Positions 1-11,429 of a DNA stretch of 64,000 nucleotides are shown here, piece after piece. The position numbers and the translations under genes were made by a program. The DNA comes from Simplicispira metamorpha. GTDB taxonomy: Bacteria; Pseudomonadota; Gammaproteobacteria; Burkholderiales; Burkholderiaceae_C. Numbering within the stretch: the first letter of the stretch is position 1; each line of letters starts with the position of its first letter. Under the pieces are notes generated by a model, which was not told the DNA's origin, ran no database searches, and saw nothing but the letters and a program-made list of their open reading frames with translations. The stretch covers positions 1 to 64,000 of the forward strand of contig NZ_SLXH01000009.1 of NCBI RefSeq assembly GCF_004341365.1, written 5' to 3'.

Positions 1-8
1 TTCTGTGT

Positions 9-248
9 TACAGTAGAGGGCTTCGCTACCCGGTGCTTTGGTTTTTCCGGTGTTGTTTGGGTGGCGAAGGTGGTTGAAAAAGTTTTCTGGGTTTTGTGTT
101 TAGTTGCTGAAAAGCGGTGTAGAATACAAGGCTTCGCTAGATAAGATTGCTGCTTGCAGTGTTCTGTTTGGTGAGAATGCTGAGAAGTTTAAATAACCCT
201 CAGTGTTGACAGGAAATAAAAAGACCTGTTATAATTCAAGGCTTCGCT
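9..248 (+). promoter_or_regulatory. rRNA operon promoter region with three tandem units
   Basis: The best promoter is TTGACA (206-211), an 18-bp spacer and TATAAT (230-235). The sequence GGCTTCGCT follows at 240-248. The same nine bases occur at 19-27 and 130-138, each ten bases after the start of a -10-like hexamer (TACAGT 9-14, TAGAAT 120-125). The units are therefore spaced 111 and 110 bp apart. Only the third has a good -35, so it is probably the main start. The upstream two may be weaker tandem promoters or relics of a duplication. Confidence 0.7.
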
Positions 249-291
249 GATCGCAGCGACCTTAGTGGAATAAGAGTTAAATCTGTTCTGT

Positions 292-305
292 TGGTACTTT
301 AAAAA
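292..305 (+). promoter_or_regulatory. boxA-like antitermination site in rRNA leader
   Basis: TGGTACTTTAAAAA resembles the boxA element (TGCTCTTTAACAA) that loads the NusB/S10 antitermination complex on rRNA transcripts. It lies between the promoter and the 16S processing stem. A better copy is present in the 16S-23S spacer. Confidence 0.4.
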
Positions 306-312
306 TATACAG

Positions 313-330
313 CCGATAAGCGTGGGCGTT
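313..330 (+). other. 5' arm of pre-16S processing stalk
   Basis: These 18 bases pair with 2007-2024 downstream of 16S with a single C x A mismatch. This forms the long-range helix that RNase III cuts to release pre-16S. The helix follows directly from the sequence; the cleavage role is established for bacterial rRNA operons. Confidence 0.75.
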
Positions 331-450
331 TGGACGTGGATTGCCAAGTTCTTTGGAACTAGTGCTTGCACTACAAACGCTCATGGAGAAGTGAAGTTCA
401 CTTCGATTTCTTTATGAGTTAACTCGGAAGAGTATAAATTTAACAAGATC

Positions 451-1983
<1,533 letters not shown>

Positions 1984-2006
1984 CTGGAAAACTGCAATCT
2001 AGTTTG

Positions 2007-2024
2007 AACGCCCACACTTATCGG
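2007..2024 (+). other. 3' arm of pre-16S processing stalk
   Basis: AACGCCCACACTTATCGG is complementary to 313-330 except at one position. It lies 24 bases after the 16S 3' end, as expected for the RNase III stalk. Confidence 0.75.
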
Positions 2025-2095
2025 TTGTTGGAAGAAGTCGCTGTAAAGCAACTGCAAGATTAAAAATTCTTGTTGTTATTTGCAGAGACCCGCTT

Positions 2096-2172
2096 GGGTC
2101 TGTAGCTCAGTTGGTTAGAGCACTGTGTTGATAACGCAGGGGTCGTTGGTTCGAGACCAACCAGACCCACCA
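2096..2172 (+). tRNA. ileT: tRNA-Ile (GAT anticodon)
   Basis: This is a 77-nt cloverleaf. The acceptor stem GGGTCTG pairs with CAGACCC. The anticodon loop TTGATAA gives GAT, the T-arm is GGTTCGAGACC, and CCA is encoded. It has the standard spacer position between 16S and 23S and is released by RNase P from the rRNA transcript. Confidence 0.97.
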
Positions 2173-2212
2173 AGTGTTACAGGTCAAATTTCGACACGAC
2201 AATGCGATTCCT

Positions 2213-2288
2213 GGGGGATTAGCTCAGCTGGGAGAGCACCTGCTTTGCAAGCAGGGGGTCGTCGGTTCGATCCCGTCATCCTCCACCA
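2213..2288 (+). tRNA. alaT: tRNA-Ala (TGC anticodon)
   Basis: This is a 76-nt cloverleaf. The acceptor stem GGGGGAT pairs with ATCCTCC with one G-U. The anticodon loop TTTGCAA gives TGC, the T-arm contains GGTTCGATCCC, and CCA is encoded. It is the second spacer tRNA of the operon. Confidence 0.97.
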
Positions 2289-2378
2289 ACCAAGTATTTG
2301 GTTTATACGTGATTCAACACCAAAGTGGCTTTGAAAAAGGCTACTTTGTTGTTGATCGATATTGTTCGATCAATCGGC

Positions 2379-2391
2379 TGTTCTTTAAAAA
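2379..2391 (+). promoter_or_regulatory. boxA in 16S-23S spacer
   Basis: TGTTCTTTAAAAA closely matches the boxA consensus and lies upstream of 23S, where NusB/S10 antitermination of the long transcript is re-established. The rest of the 348-nt stretch 2289-2636 shows no gene. It holds this element, AT-rich unstructured sequence and the 5' arm of the 23S stalk. Confidence 0.6.
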
Positions 2392-2624
2392 TTCATAGAG
2401 TCGAATCAGAGTTGCTGATGGAAACTGCAAGGATAAAACCTGCAGACCGTGCCATCAGCAACATGAAATTTTTGATTGCGTCAAAACGAATATTCAAGCT
2501 TAGCTTGGAAATTCAAAAGTAATACGATGAAGGCCCGAAAGGGTTTAGTTGATTACGGCATAACGCGCAAGGTGAAAGACCTTGCAAGTCCTTGAAAGAA
2601 AATGGAGATGTTTCGCAAGAGACG

Positions 2625-2636
2625 TCAAAGTTATAG

Positions 2637-2643
<7 letters not shown>
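2625..2643 (+). other. 5' arm of pre-23S processing stalk
   Basis: This arm is perfectly complementary over 19 bases to 5508-5526. It includes the first bases of mature 23S and forms the base of helix 1 plus the RNase III substrate. Confidence 0.8.
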
Positions 2644-5517
<2,874 letters not shown>

Positions 5518-5634
5518 TAACTTTGATCTCCAATGATCAAGGTCTGTTATGCCAATAGCGCAATCAAAAACAATCTGATTCCATACTCTATGAATTCGCT
5601 AGGCAGTCCAAAAAACTGCCCAGCAACAAGTTAC

Positions 5635-5748
5635 GCCTGATGACCATAGCAAGTCGGTACCACTCCTTCCCATCCCGAACAGGACAGTGAAACGACTTCG
5701 CGCCGATGATAGTGCGGGTTCCCGTGTGAAAGTAGGTCATCGTCAGGC
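5635..5748 (+). rRNA. rrf: 5S ribosomal RNA
   Basis: This is a 114-nt RNA whose ends GCCTGA and TCAGGC pair. It contains the typical CCATCCCGAACAGGACAGTGAAACG and GATGATAGTG segments of betaproteobacterial 5S. It follows 23S after about 118 nt and precedes the operon terminator. Confidence 0.95.
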
Positions 5749-5762
5749 ACCAATAGCCTCCA

Positions 5763-5808
5763 AACCCCCCCGTAACCTCACAAACAGGTCACGGGGGGGT
5801 TCGGTTTT
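5763..5808 (+). terminator. intrinsic terminator of the rRNA operon
   Basis: A 16-bp stem (5763-5778 with 5786-5801, one A x C mismatch) encloses a 7-nt loop and is followed by CGGTTTT. The C7/G7 core makes it very stable. It lies 15 nt after 5S. Confidence 0.9.
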
Positions 5809-5880
5809 GGGGGGGTAGAAAATATATAAAAAACTAGAAAGACAAAGTCTGAAGCTTGTCTCTTCTTCGTGGAGCCGTAT

Positions 5881-6630
5881 ATGCAACTACAAGATATTCT
5901 TTATTCTCAGGGATTCGGTACCCGTCGTGTTTGTGCTGGATTGGTACAACAAGGTTGGGTCGAGATTTACGATGTCGATGGGAATAATTTTCCTGTGGTT
6001 TGTACCAATTCAACGGCTGATTTCTCTCTTGAGGGTTTCAAATTTCGTGTTCAGGGGATAGATTGGGAATGCTTTTCTCAGGCTTATGTCGTGCTTCATA
6101 AACCTGCGGGAACAGAATGTTCCCAAAAGCCATCAACATATCCCAGTATTTACACTTTGCTGCCTTCTCCTTTAAGAAACCGACCAACCAAAAGTGCGAT
6201 CCAAGGTGTACAAGCAGTGGGGCGATTGGATCAAGATACTACGGGTCTTTTGTTGCTCAGTGATGATGGTCAATTCATCCATCGAATGAGTTCTCCTAAA
6301 AAACATGTTCCCAAGGTTTATCAAGTCACTGCCAAGCACCCTGTGACATCTGTGCAGGTAGAGCAACTTTTGGCCGGTGTAGTGCTTGACGATGATCCAA
6401 AGCCTGTACGTGCAGCAGCTTGCGTTTTGACGGATGAATATCGCTTGGATTTGACACTGACTGAAGGTAAGTACCATCAAGTCAAGCGAATGCTTGCAGC
6501 AGTCGGTAACCGTGTTGAAGCATTGCACCGATCCCGGATTGGTGCGTTAGAGCTTCCTGCTGATCTCGCCCCTGGTCAGTGGCGTTGGTTGACTACAGAA
6601 GATCTACAAAAATTACAGGCCGTAGCCTGA
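5881..6630 (+). CDS. rsuA: 16S rRNA pseudouridine(516) synthase RsuA
   Basis: This enzyme isomerises a uridine of 16S rRNA (U516 in E. coli). The 249-residue protein has an N-terminal S4-like RNA-binding part (about 1-60) and the catalytic motif GRLDQDTTG with Asp117. Further motifs are VLHKPAG and EGKYHQVKRM, typical of the RsuA/RluB/E/F family. RsuA rather than RluB is inferred from length and the short N-terminal part. The ATG at 5881 is chosen because GGAG lies six bases upstream; a GTG at 5869 would add four residues. The gene is noticeably richer in A+T than the genes downstream, with codons such as AAA, TTT and ATT. Confidence 0.88.
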   Translation: MQLQDILYSQGFGTRRVCAGLVQQGWVEIYDVDGNNFPVVCTNSTADFSLEGFKFRVQGIDWECFSQAYVVLHKPAGTECSQKPSTYPSIYTLLPSPLRNRPTKSAIQGVQAVGRLDQDTTGLLLLSDDGQFIHRMSSPKKHVPKVYQVTAKHPVTSVQVEQLLAGVVLDDDPKPVRAAACVLTDEYRLDLTLTEGKYHQVKRMLAAVGNRVEALHRSRIGALELPADLAPGQWRWLTTEDLQKLQAVA

Positions 6631-6699
6631 AAAATAGAACGCTTTAGGCATTTCATGCAAGCCCACGGCTAAACTCGTTGCATGTTTTGAAAGCTGTTT

Positions 6700-7683
6700 G
6701 TGAAATTTCTGATGCACGGCATGCTCCGCATTGCGGTTGTGGGGAGCGTGGTTTTTGGTGGGGTCGCCTTTGCTGCGCAGCCGCCTGTGTTTGTGCTCAA
6801 TTCACTGGATGCCAACGTCAGTGTGATTGATCCGTCGAGTTGGGTGGAAACATCGCGTATTCCTACAGGGAAAGAGCCACATCACCTCTACCTCACACCC
6901 GATGAAAAATCCCTCATTATTGCCAACGCTTTGGGGGACTCGCTGACTTTTGTGGATCCGCGCACAGCGCAGATTCAGCGCACGGTGCGTGGCATTATTG
7001 ATCCTTATCATTTGCGCTTCACACCGGATATGAAGTGGCTGATCACCGCAGGCAACCGGCTGGACCATGTGGATTTTTATCGCTGGGATGGCAAGGAGCT
7101 GACGTTGGTGCGGCGGGTTGCCACGGGTCGCACACCCAGCCATTTATGGATCGATAGCGCCAGCCGCCGTGTTTATGCCACGATGCAGGATAGCAACGAG
7201 TTGGTAGCTATGGACATCGCAAGCCAAACCATTTTGTGGCGCATTCGCACAGGGGCGACTCCAGCGGATGTGTATGGCAATGGGGATGGGCGTCGACTTT
7301 TTGTCGGGCTGACGGGCAGTGATGGTGTGGAAGTTTTTGATATTTCTGCCCAAGTGCCACGCAGTCTCCAAATTATCAAGACGGGTGAGGGTGCCCATGC
7401 GTTTCGAGCCGCTGGTGATGGGCGGCATCTTTATGTCAGCAACCGCGTGGCCAATACCATCAGCAAGATTGACATGAAAGCCCTGGAAGTGACAGCGCAA
7501 TACCCAGCCCCCGGTGGCCCCGATTGCATGGACGTCTCTGCGGATGGGCGTTGGATTTACCTGAGTTCACGCTGGGCACGGAAATTGACCGTGATCGATA
7601 CACACACGCGCCAAGTGGTACGCCAAGTGAAAGTTGGAAAGTCGCCCCATGGTGTTTGGACGCTTAACCACGCGCCCCGTTAG
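6700..7683 (+). CDS. secreted YVTN/YncE-type beta-propeller protein
   Basis: The 327-residue protein has a signal peptide of about 25 residues (hydrophobic core IAVVGSVVFGGVAFA). Seven-bladed propeller repeats follow, of the type vFVLNSLDANVSVID, LYLTPDEKSLIIANA and LYVSNRVANTISKID. These match the surface-layer/YncE family, whose members bind cofactors or DNA or have unknown roles in the periplasm. The precise function is unknown. The start is a GTG at 6700; ATGs at 6712 and 6721 are alternatives and leave the signal peptide nearly intact. The deacetylase gene starts 13 bp after its stop, suggesting one transcript. Confidence 0.75.
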   Translation: MKFLMHGMLRIAVVGSVVFGGVAFAAQPPVFVLNSLDANVSVIDPSSWVETSRIPTGKEPHHLYLTPDEKSLIIANALGDSLTFVDPRTAQIQRTVRGIIDPYHLRFTPDMKWLITAGNRLDHVDFYRWDGKELTLVRRVATGRTPSHLWIDSASRRVYATMQDSNELVAMDIASQTILWRIRTGATPADVYGNGDGRRLFVGLTGSDGVEVFDISAQVPRSLQIIKTGEGAHAFRAAGDGRHLYVSNRVANTISKIDMKALEVTAQYPAPGGPDCMDVSADGRWIYLSSRWARKLTVIDTHTRQVVRQVKVGKSPHGVWTLNHAPR

Positions 7684-7696
7684 AGCGGTGCTCCAC

Positions 7697-8506
7697 ATGA
7701 TTTCAGGTGCCAGATGGCGGCTTTTTTATGCTTCTGTATTGATAGCTGTTGGCGCTTATCCAGCGGGCGTTAGAGCCCAATTTAGTTGTGAAAAACCGGT
7801 GTATCTCACGCTGGATACCGGGCATATGGGTATCGCGCATTTGGTGGCCCAGGTGCTGGCCCGTCAGCAGGTCGTTGTGACTTTTTTTGCTGCCAATGAG
7901 CCAACTCAGCAAGGCGACGGCAGCTTGGGCAGTTATTGGTCTGCTTGGTGGCGTGATCGTGCAGCAGAAGGCCATGCCTTTGCTTCGCACACCTGGAACC
8001 ATACCTATTGGCGTGCTGATGCAGGCACACCAACGGCACCTGCATTCCGCGTGCGCCCTTCGGCTGGGCCCCGGGCGGGCCAGGAGTTCATTCTCAGCGC
8101 GGCGCAGTACTGTGATGAGATTACGCAATCTGCGCGCCGTTTGCAGGCATTGACGGGGCAGGTGCCTTTGCCGCTGTTTCGTGCGCCCGGCGGCAAAACG
8201 TCAGCACGGTTGCTTGCTGCGGCGCAAGCGTGCGGTTATGCCCATGTGGGATGGTCACCTGCCGGATTTTTGGGCGATGAGCTACCCAGTGAGCAGTTCA
8301 GCAACCAGGCATTGCTGCAAGAAGCCTTCAAAAACATTCGCAGCGGCGATATTTTGCTTGCCCACCTGGGCATTTGGTCGCGCAAAGACCCGTGGGCACC
8401 GGCGGTTCTGGAGCCGCTTATCGTGGGGCTGAAAGAGCGTGGGTTTTGCTTTCGCACGTTGCGCGAGCACCCCCGGTATGCTGGGTGGCAGGCAGGAAAA
8501 TCCTGA
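7697..8506 (+). CDS. secreted polysaccharide deacetylase (NodB fold), with a repeat-derived signal peptide
   Basis: This is probably a 269-residue periplasmic or extracellular carbohydrate esterase family 4 protein. Motif 1 reads TLDTGH (Asp40), where the family consensus is TFDDG. The presumed catalytic Asp is kept, but the second Asp, normally a metal ligand, is Thr. Motif 2 is SHTWNH with His98 and His102, and motif 3 is RAPGG. The substrate is unknown. The ATG at 7697 follows the previous stop and gives a clean signal peptide ending VRA-QF. Most of that peptide is encoded by a palindromic repeat at 7722-7783. Longer TTG or ATG starts (7634, 7649) would overlap the upstream gene and spoil the signal peptide. 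Confidence 0.8.
   Translation: MISGARWRLFYASVLIAVGAYPAGVRAQFSCEKPVYLTLDTGHMGIAHLVAQVLARQQVVVTFFAANEPTQQGDGSLGSYWSAWWRDRAAEGHAFASHTWNHTYWRADAGTPTAPAFRVRPSAGPRAGQEFILSAAQYCDEITQSARRLQALTGQVPLPLFRAPGGKTSARLLAAAQACGYAHVGWSPAGFLGDELPSEQFSNQALLQEAFKNIRSGDILLAHLGIWSRKDPWAPAVLEPLIVGLKERGFCFRTLREHPRYAGWQAGKS
7722..7783 (-). repeat. palindromic repeat copy A, inside the deacetylase signal peptide
   Basis: The reverse complement contains GGGCTCTAACGCCCG and AAGCGCCAACAGCTATCAAT, matching copies B, C and J. On the plus strand it is read as LIAVGAYPAGVRAQF. Confidence 0.75.
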
Positions 8507-8529
8507 ATTCTTGGGGCAAGGACGACGCG

Positions 8530-9498
8530 ATGGATTGGTTGGCAACAGGGTTTGATGCAGCGCAGCAATGGCTTTTTGAAGCCGTGGTGCAGCCGCTGCT
8601 GTTTGCCGGTGGCATGGCCAATTTTCTGGAGGATGGCTACCGTGCCACGGGGTGGCTGCTGGTCGGGCTGCTGCAATTGGTTGTCATCGTTGGCTTGCTG
8701 GTACCGCTACAGCGTTGGCGGCCTGTGGAAGCGATTACAGACCGCGGCGCGGTACGCACTGACATCATTTACACGCTGCTGCACCGGCTGGGGATATTCC
8801 GTGTGGGGCTGTTTTTGGCGTTGGATCCATTGTGGGACACGTTTTTTGGCGCGCTCAGCGTCGGCGGCATCACGACTTTCCAGCTCGACAGCATCTGGCC
8901 GGGTATTACTGATATTCCTTGGGTCAGTCTGCTGTTGTACCTGGCGGTTTTTGATCTGCTGGATTATTGGATTCACCGTGGTCAGCATCGCTTCGAATGG
9001 TGGTGGCGTCTGCATGCGTTGCACCATTCTCAGCGCCAGTTGACGGTATGGAGCGACAACCGTAACCATCTGCTGGACGATATTTTGCGTGACAGCATCA
9101 TTGTGCTGGTAGCGCAGTTGATTGGTGTGGCACCTGGGCAGTTTGTTGCCATCGTGGCCCTGACGCAGTTGAGTGAGAGTTTCCAGCATGCCAACTTGCG
9201 GCTGTGGTTCGGCCCTGTGGGTGAGCGCTTGTGGATCAGCCCCCGGTTCCATCGACTGCACCATGCGTTGTATGCGGGCCATGCCTTGACTCCGAAAACC
9301 GTAGGGAGCAGCAATTTTGGCGTGCTCTTGCCATGGTGGGACATGCTGTTTGGTACCGCCAATTTTGAGCGGCGTTTTGACCCTACGGGGGTGTACGACC
9401 AGATAGAGCCGGGCCCTGATGGCCGAGTGCGTGATTACGGCCAGGGTTTTTGGGCGCAGCAGTGGCGCGGCTTATTGCGGTTGGCCGGGCGGGCGTAG
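8530..9498 (+). CDS. sterol desaturase/fatty acid hydroxylase family membrane protein
   Basis: This 322-residue integral membrane di-iron protein has at least four hydrophobic segments (about 20-35, 42-60, 85-100, 128-146). The three histidine clusters are HRGQH (149-153), HALHH (162-166) and HRLHH (241-245), which bind the iron pair in the hydroxylase superfamily. It probably oxidises a lipid or sterol-like alkyl chain; the substrate cannot be read from sequence. The ATG at 8530 is preceded by AAGGA (8518-8522) at good spacing. It lies 23 bp after the deacetylase, apparently in the same operon. Confidence 0.85.
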   Translation: MDWLATGFDAAQQWLFEAVVQPLLFAGGMANFLEDGYRATGWLLVGLLQLVVIVGLLVPLQRWRPVEAITDRGAVRTDIIYTLLHRLGIFRVGLFLALDPLWDTFFGALSVGGITTFQLDSIWPGITDIPWVSLLLYLAVFDLLDYWIHRGQHRFEWWWRLHALHHSQRQLTVWSDNRNHLLDDILRDSIIVLVAQLIGVAPGQFVAIVALTQLSESFQHANLRLWFGPVGERLWISPRFHRLHHALYAGHALTPKTVGSSNFGVLLPWWDMLFGTANFERRFDPTGVYDQIEPGPDGRVRDYGQGFWAQQWRGLLRLAGRA

Positions 9499-9538
9499 CA
9501 CCCCCCTGCATTCGTTGACAAAAGGTATGCTTGAACCC

Positions 9539-10444
9539 ATGGCCCTTTTGCTGGATTCATTTTGGCGTGCGATGGCGTATTGTGTGCATCCACGCGTAAT
9601 CATGCTGTCGCTGCTGCCCTTGCTGTTGATGGCCATTTTGGCTTTGGGGCTGGGTTATTTTTACTGGGATGCCGCAGTGCAATATGCGCAGGCATTGCTA
9701 CAGGCGCCCGGTCTGATGAGTAGCTTTTGGAATTGGCTACAGCGCTTTGGCATTGCGGATGCCACATCTTTCGTTGCACCGCTGATAGTGGTCGCTTTCA
9801 TCACCCCTCTGATCGTGCTGGTGGCATTGCTGGTGGTGGCTGTGTTGATGACGCCTGCCCTGGTTGCTTTGGTGGCCCAGCGCCGCTTTGCCACTCTGGA
9901 GCGCAAAAAAGGCGGCTCTTTGTTGTGGAGCTTGGGGTGGTCGCTGGGTTCAACTGCACTGGCATTGCTCGCCTTGGTGGTGTCGGTTCCTTTGTGGTTG
10001 ATTCCGCCGTTGGTTCTGGTGCTCCCGCCGCTTATTTGGGGATGGCTTACCTACCGCGTAATGGCTTTTGATGCATTGGCAGAGCACGCCAGCTCTGCCG
10101 AGCGCAAAGCGCTGTTTTTGCGCCATCGCTGGAGTTTGCTTCTGATTGGGATTTTTTGTGGTTATTTGGGTGCTGCGCCAGCCATTGTGTGGGCTTCCGG
10201 TGTGGTTTTTGCGGCGGCGTTCTTTATCCTGATTCCGTTGGCTATCTGGATTTACACCCTGGTGTTTGCGTTTTCTTCTTTGTGGTTTGCACACTTCTGC
10301 CTTTCTGCACTGGCTTTGCTGCGTGCGGAAACCGACACCCGCGTCGTGATTGATCCCTCTGAGCGCACGCCAGATAGCGTACTTACCGACCACAATACAC
10401 CCTCTGTTACCAATTTACCTCCACCTGAAAAAGCCGCGCCATGA
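9539..10444 (+). CDS. EI24 domain membrane protein
   Basis: The 301-residue protein has about six hydrophobic segments and the N-terminal ALLLDSFWRAMAYCVHPRVI that characterises the EI24/CysZ-like family in Burkholderiales. CysZ is a sulfate permease, but most EI24 members have no known role. The C-terminal tail of about 40 residues is hydrophilic. An ATG at 9527 adds four residues. AAAGG (9521-9525) is too close to that start and rather far from 9539, so the start is undecided; 9539 fits the family N-terminus better. The stop overlaps the next start (ATGA), indicating translational coupling. Confidence 0.78.
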   Translation: MALLLDSFWRAMAYCVHPRVIMLSLLPLLLMAILALGLGYFYWDAAVQYAQALLQAPGLMSSFWNWLQRFGIADATSFVAPLIVVAFITPLIVLVALLVVAVLMTPALVALVAQRRFATLERKKGGSLLWSLGWSLGSTALALLALVVSVPLWLIPPLVLVLPPLIWGWLTYRVMAFDALAEHASSAERKALFLRHRWSLLLIGIFCGYLGAAPAIVWASGVVFAAAFFILIPLAIWIYTLVFAFSSLWFAHFCLSALALLRAETDTRVVIDPSERTPDSVLTDHNTPSVTNLPPPEKAAP

Positions 10445-11262
10445 CGCAAAAATTTGGACTCATCATCGTTGGCGATGAAATCCTCTCTGGCAAACGCGTT
10501 GACAAGCACTTGCCCAAGTTCATTGAGCTTTTAGCTGCACGCGGTCTGGCGCTGTCTTACGCCGACTATGTGGGCGATGACCCTGAGCGCATTACTGCCA
10601 CGTTGCAGCGTGCCTTCGCGTCGGGGGACATCATTTTCTCGACGGGTGGGATCGGTGCCACACCGGATGACCATACCCGCCAGTGCGCTGCACGGGCGTT
10701 GGGCGTGCAGCTGCAATTGCATCCCCAGGCTGAAGTGTTGATTCGTGAGCGCATGCAGGATATGGCGCGCGAGCAAGGAACGCCCTACGAACCTGAGCGT
10801 GCCGACAACGTGCATCGGTTGAATATGGGTGTTTTTCCAGTGGGGGCACACATCATTCCCAATCCTTACAACAAGATACCGGGCTTCAGTTGCAGCGCTG
10901 GTAGTGGCGGTGCCGTGCATTTTGTGCCCGGCTTTCCCGTCATGGCATGGCCGATGATCGAATGGGTGCTGGATCAGCAGTACCCGCACTTGTTCCACCG
11001 TGCGCCGCAGATAGAGCACTCCGTGCTGGTACTGGGTGGTATGGAAGCCACACTCACGCCGTTGATGGAGCGGATTGAACGTGAGCACGCACCTGTGCGG
11101 GTTTTCAGCTTACCCAGCGTCGATCACCCTGTGCACGGACGCCATATTGAATTGGGTGTCAAAGGCCCTGCGGCGGTGGTTCCTGCCGCATGGGTTGACT
11201 TGCGTGCAGGATTGCACTCTATTGGTGCAAAAGTAGGCCCCGAATTAGTGCGCAATCTTTGA
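10441..11262 (+). CDS. molybdopterin-binding domain protein (CinA N-terminal/MoaB fold)
   Basis: The 273-residue protein begins FGLIIVGDEILSGKR, followed by IIFSTGGIGATPDDHT. These are the conserved loops of the MoCF/CinA-N domain that binds molybdopterin or, in CinA, ADP-ribose derivatives. The C-terminal nicotinamide-nucleotide amidase domain of full CinA is missing, so it is not a complete CinA. The function is unknown beyond the fold. It overlaps the upstream gene by four bases. Confidence 0.8.
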   Translation: MTQKFGLIIVGDEILSGKRVDKHLPKFIELLAARGLALSYADYVGDDPERITATLQRAFASGDIIFSTGGIGATPDDHTRQCAARALGVQLQLHPQAEVLIRERMQDMAREQGTPYEPERADNVHRLNMGVFPVGAHIIPNPYNKIPGFSCSAGSGGAVHFVPGFPVMAWPMIEWVLDQQYPHLFHRAPQIEHSVLVLGGMEATLTPLMERIEREHAPVRVFSLPSVDHPVHGRHIELGVKGPAAVVPAAWVDLRAGLHSIGAKVGPELVRNL

Positions 11263-11283
11263 CGTGTCATTTTTCTCTTTTGT

Positions 11284-11300
11284 TGCACCTTTGTGGTGCA
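11284..11300 (+). promoter_or_regulatory. NtrC binding site upstream of glnA
   Basis: TGCACC-N5-GGTGCA is a perfect 17-bp palindrome matching the enteric NtrC enhancer consensus. It is centred about 84 bp upstream of the -12 element. A second half-site GGTGCA is at 11330-11335. The ntrB-ntrC genes lie just downstream of glnA. Confidence 0.8.
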
Positions 11301-11362
11301 TCTATCCGCAGCGTTAGGCGTGAACTTATGGTGCATCTCTCGCTGTGCAGTGTCCGCAGGGT

Positions 11363-11378
11363 TGGCATGTAATCTGCT
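11363..11378 (+). promoter_or_regulatory. sigma-54 promoter of glnA
   Basis: TTGGCATGTAATCTGCTT contains GG (11364-11365) and GC (11376-11377) separated by exactly ten bases, the -24/-12 signature of RpoN promoters. With the NtrC site upstream it predicts nitrogen-limited activation. Confidence 0.8.
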
Positions 11379-11429
11379 TTTCACCCGGCATACTTCTTTT
11401 TCAACAAGCGTTTTTTCCAGGAGAACCTG

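Noticed and set aside
2125-2522. Small open frames in the 16S-23S spacer
   Set aside because: They overlap the two tRNAs and the boxA region and have no ribosome site.
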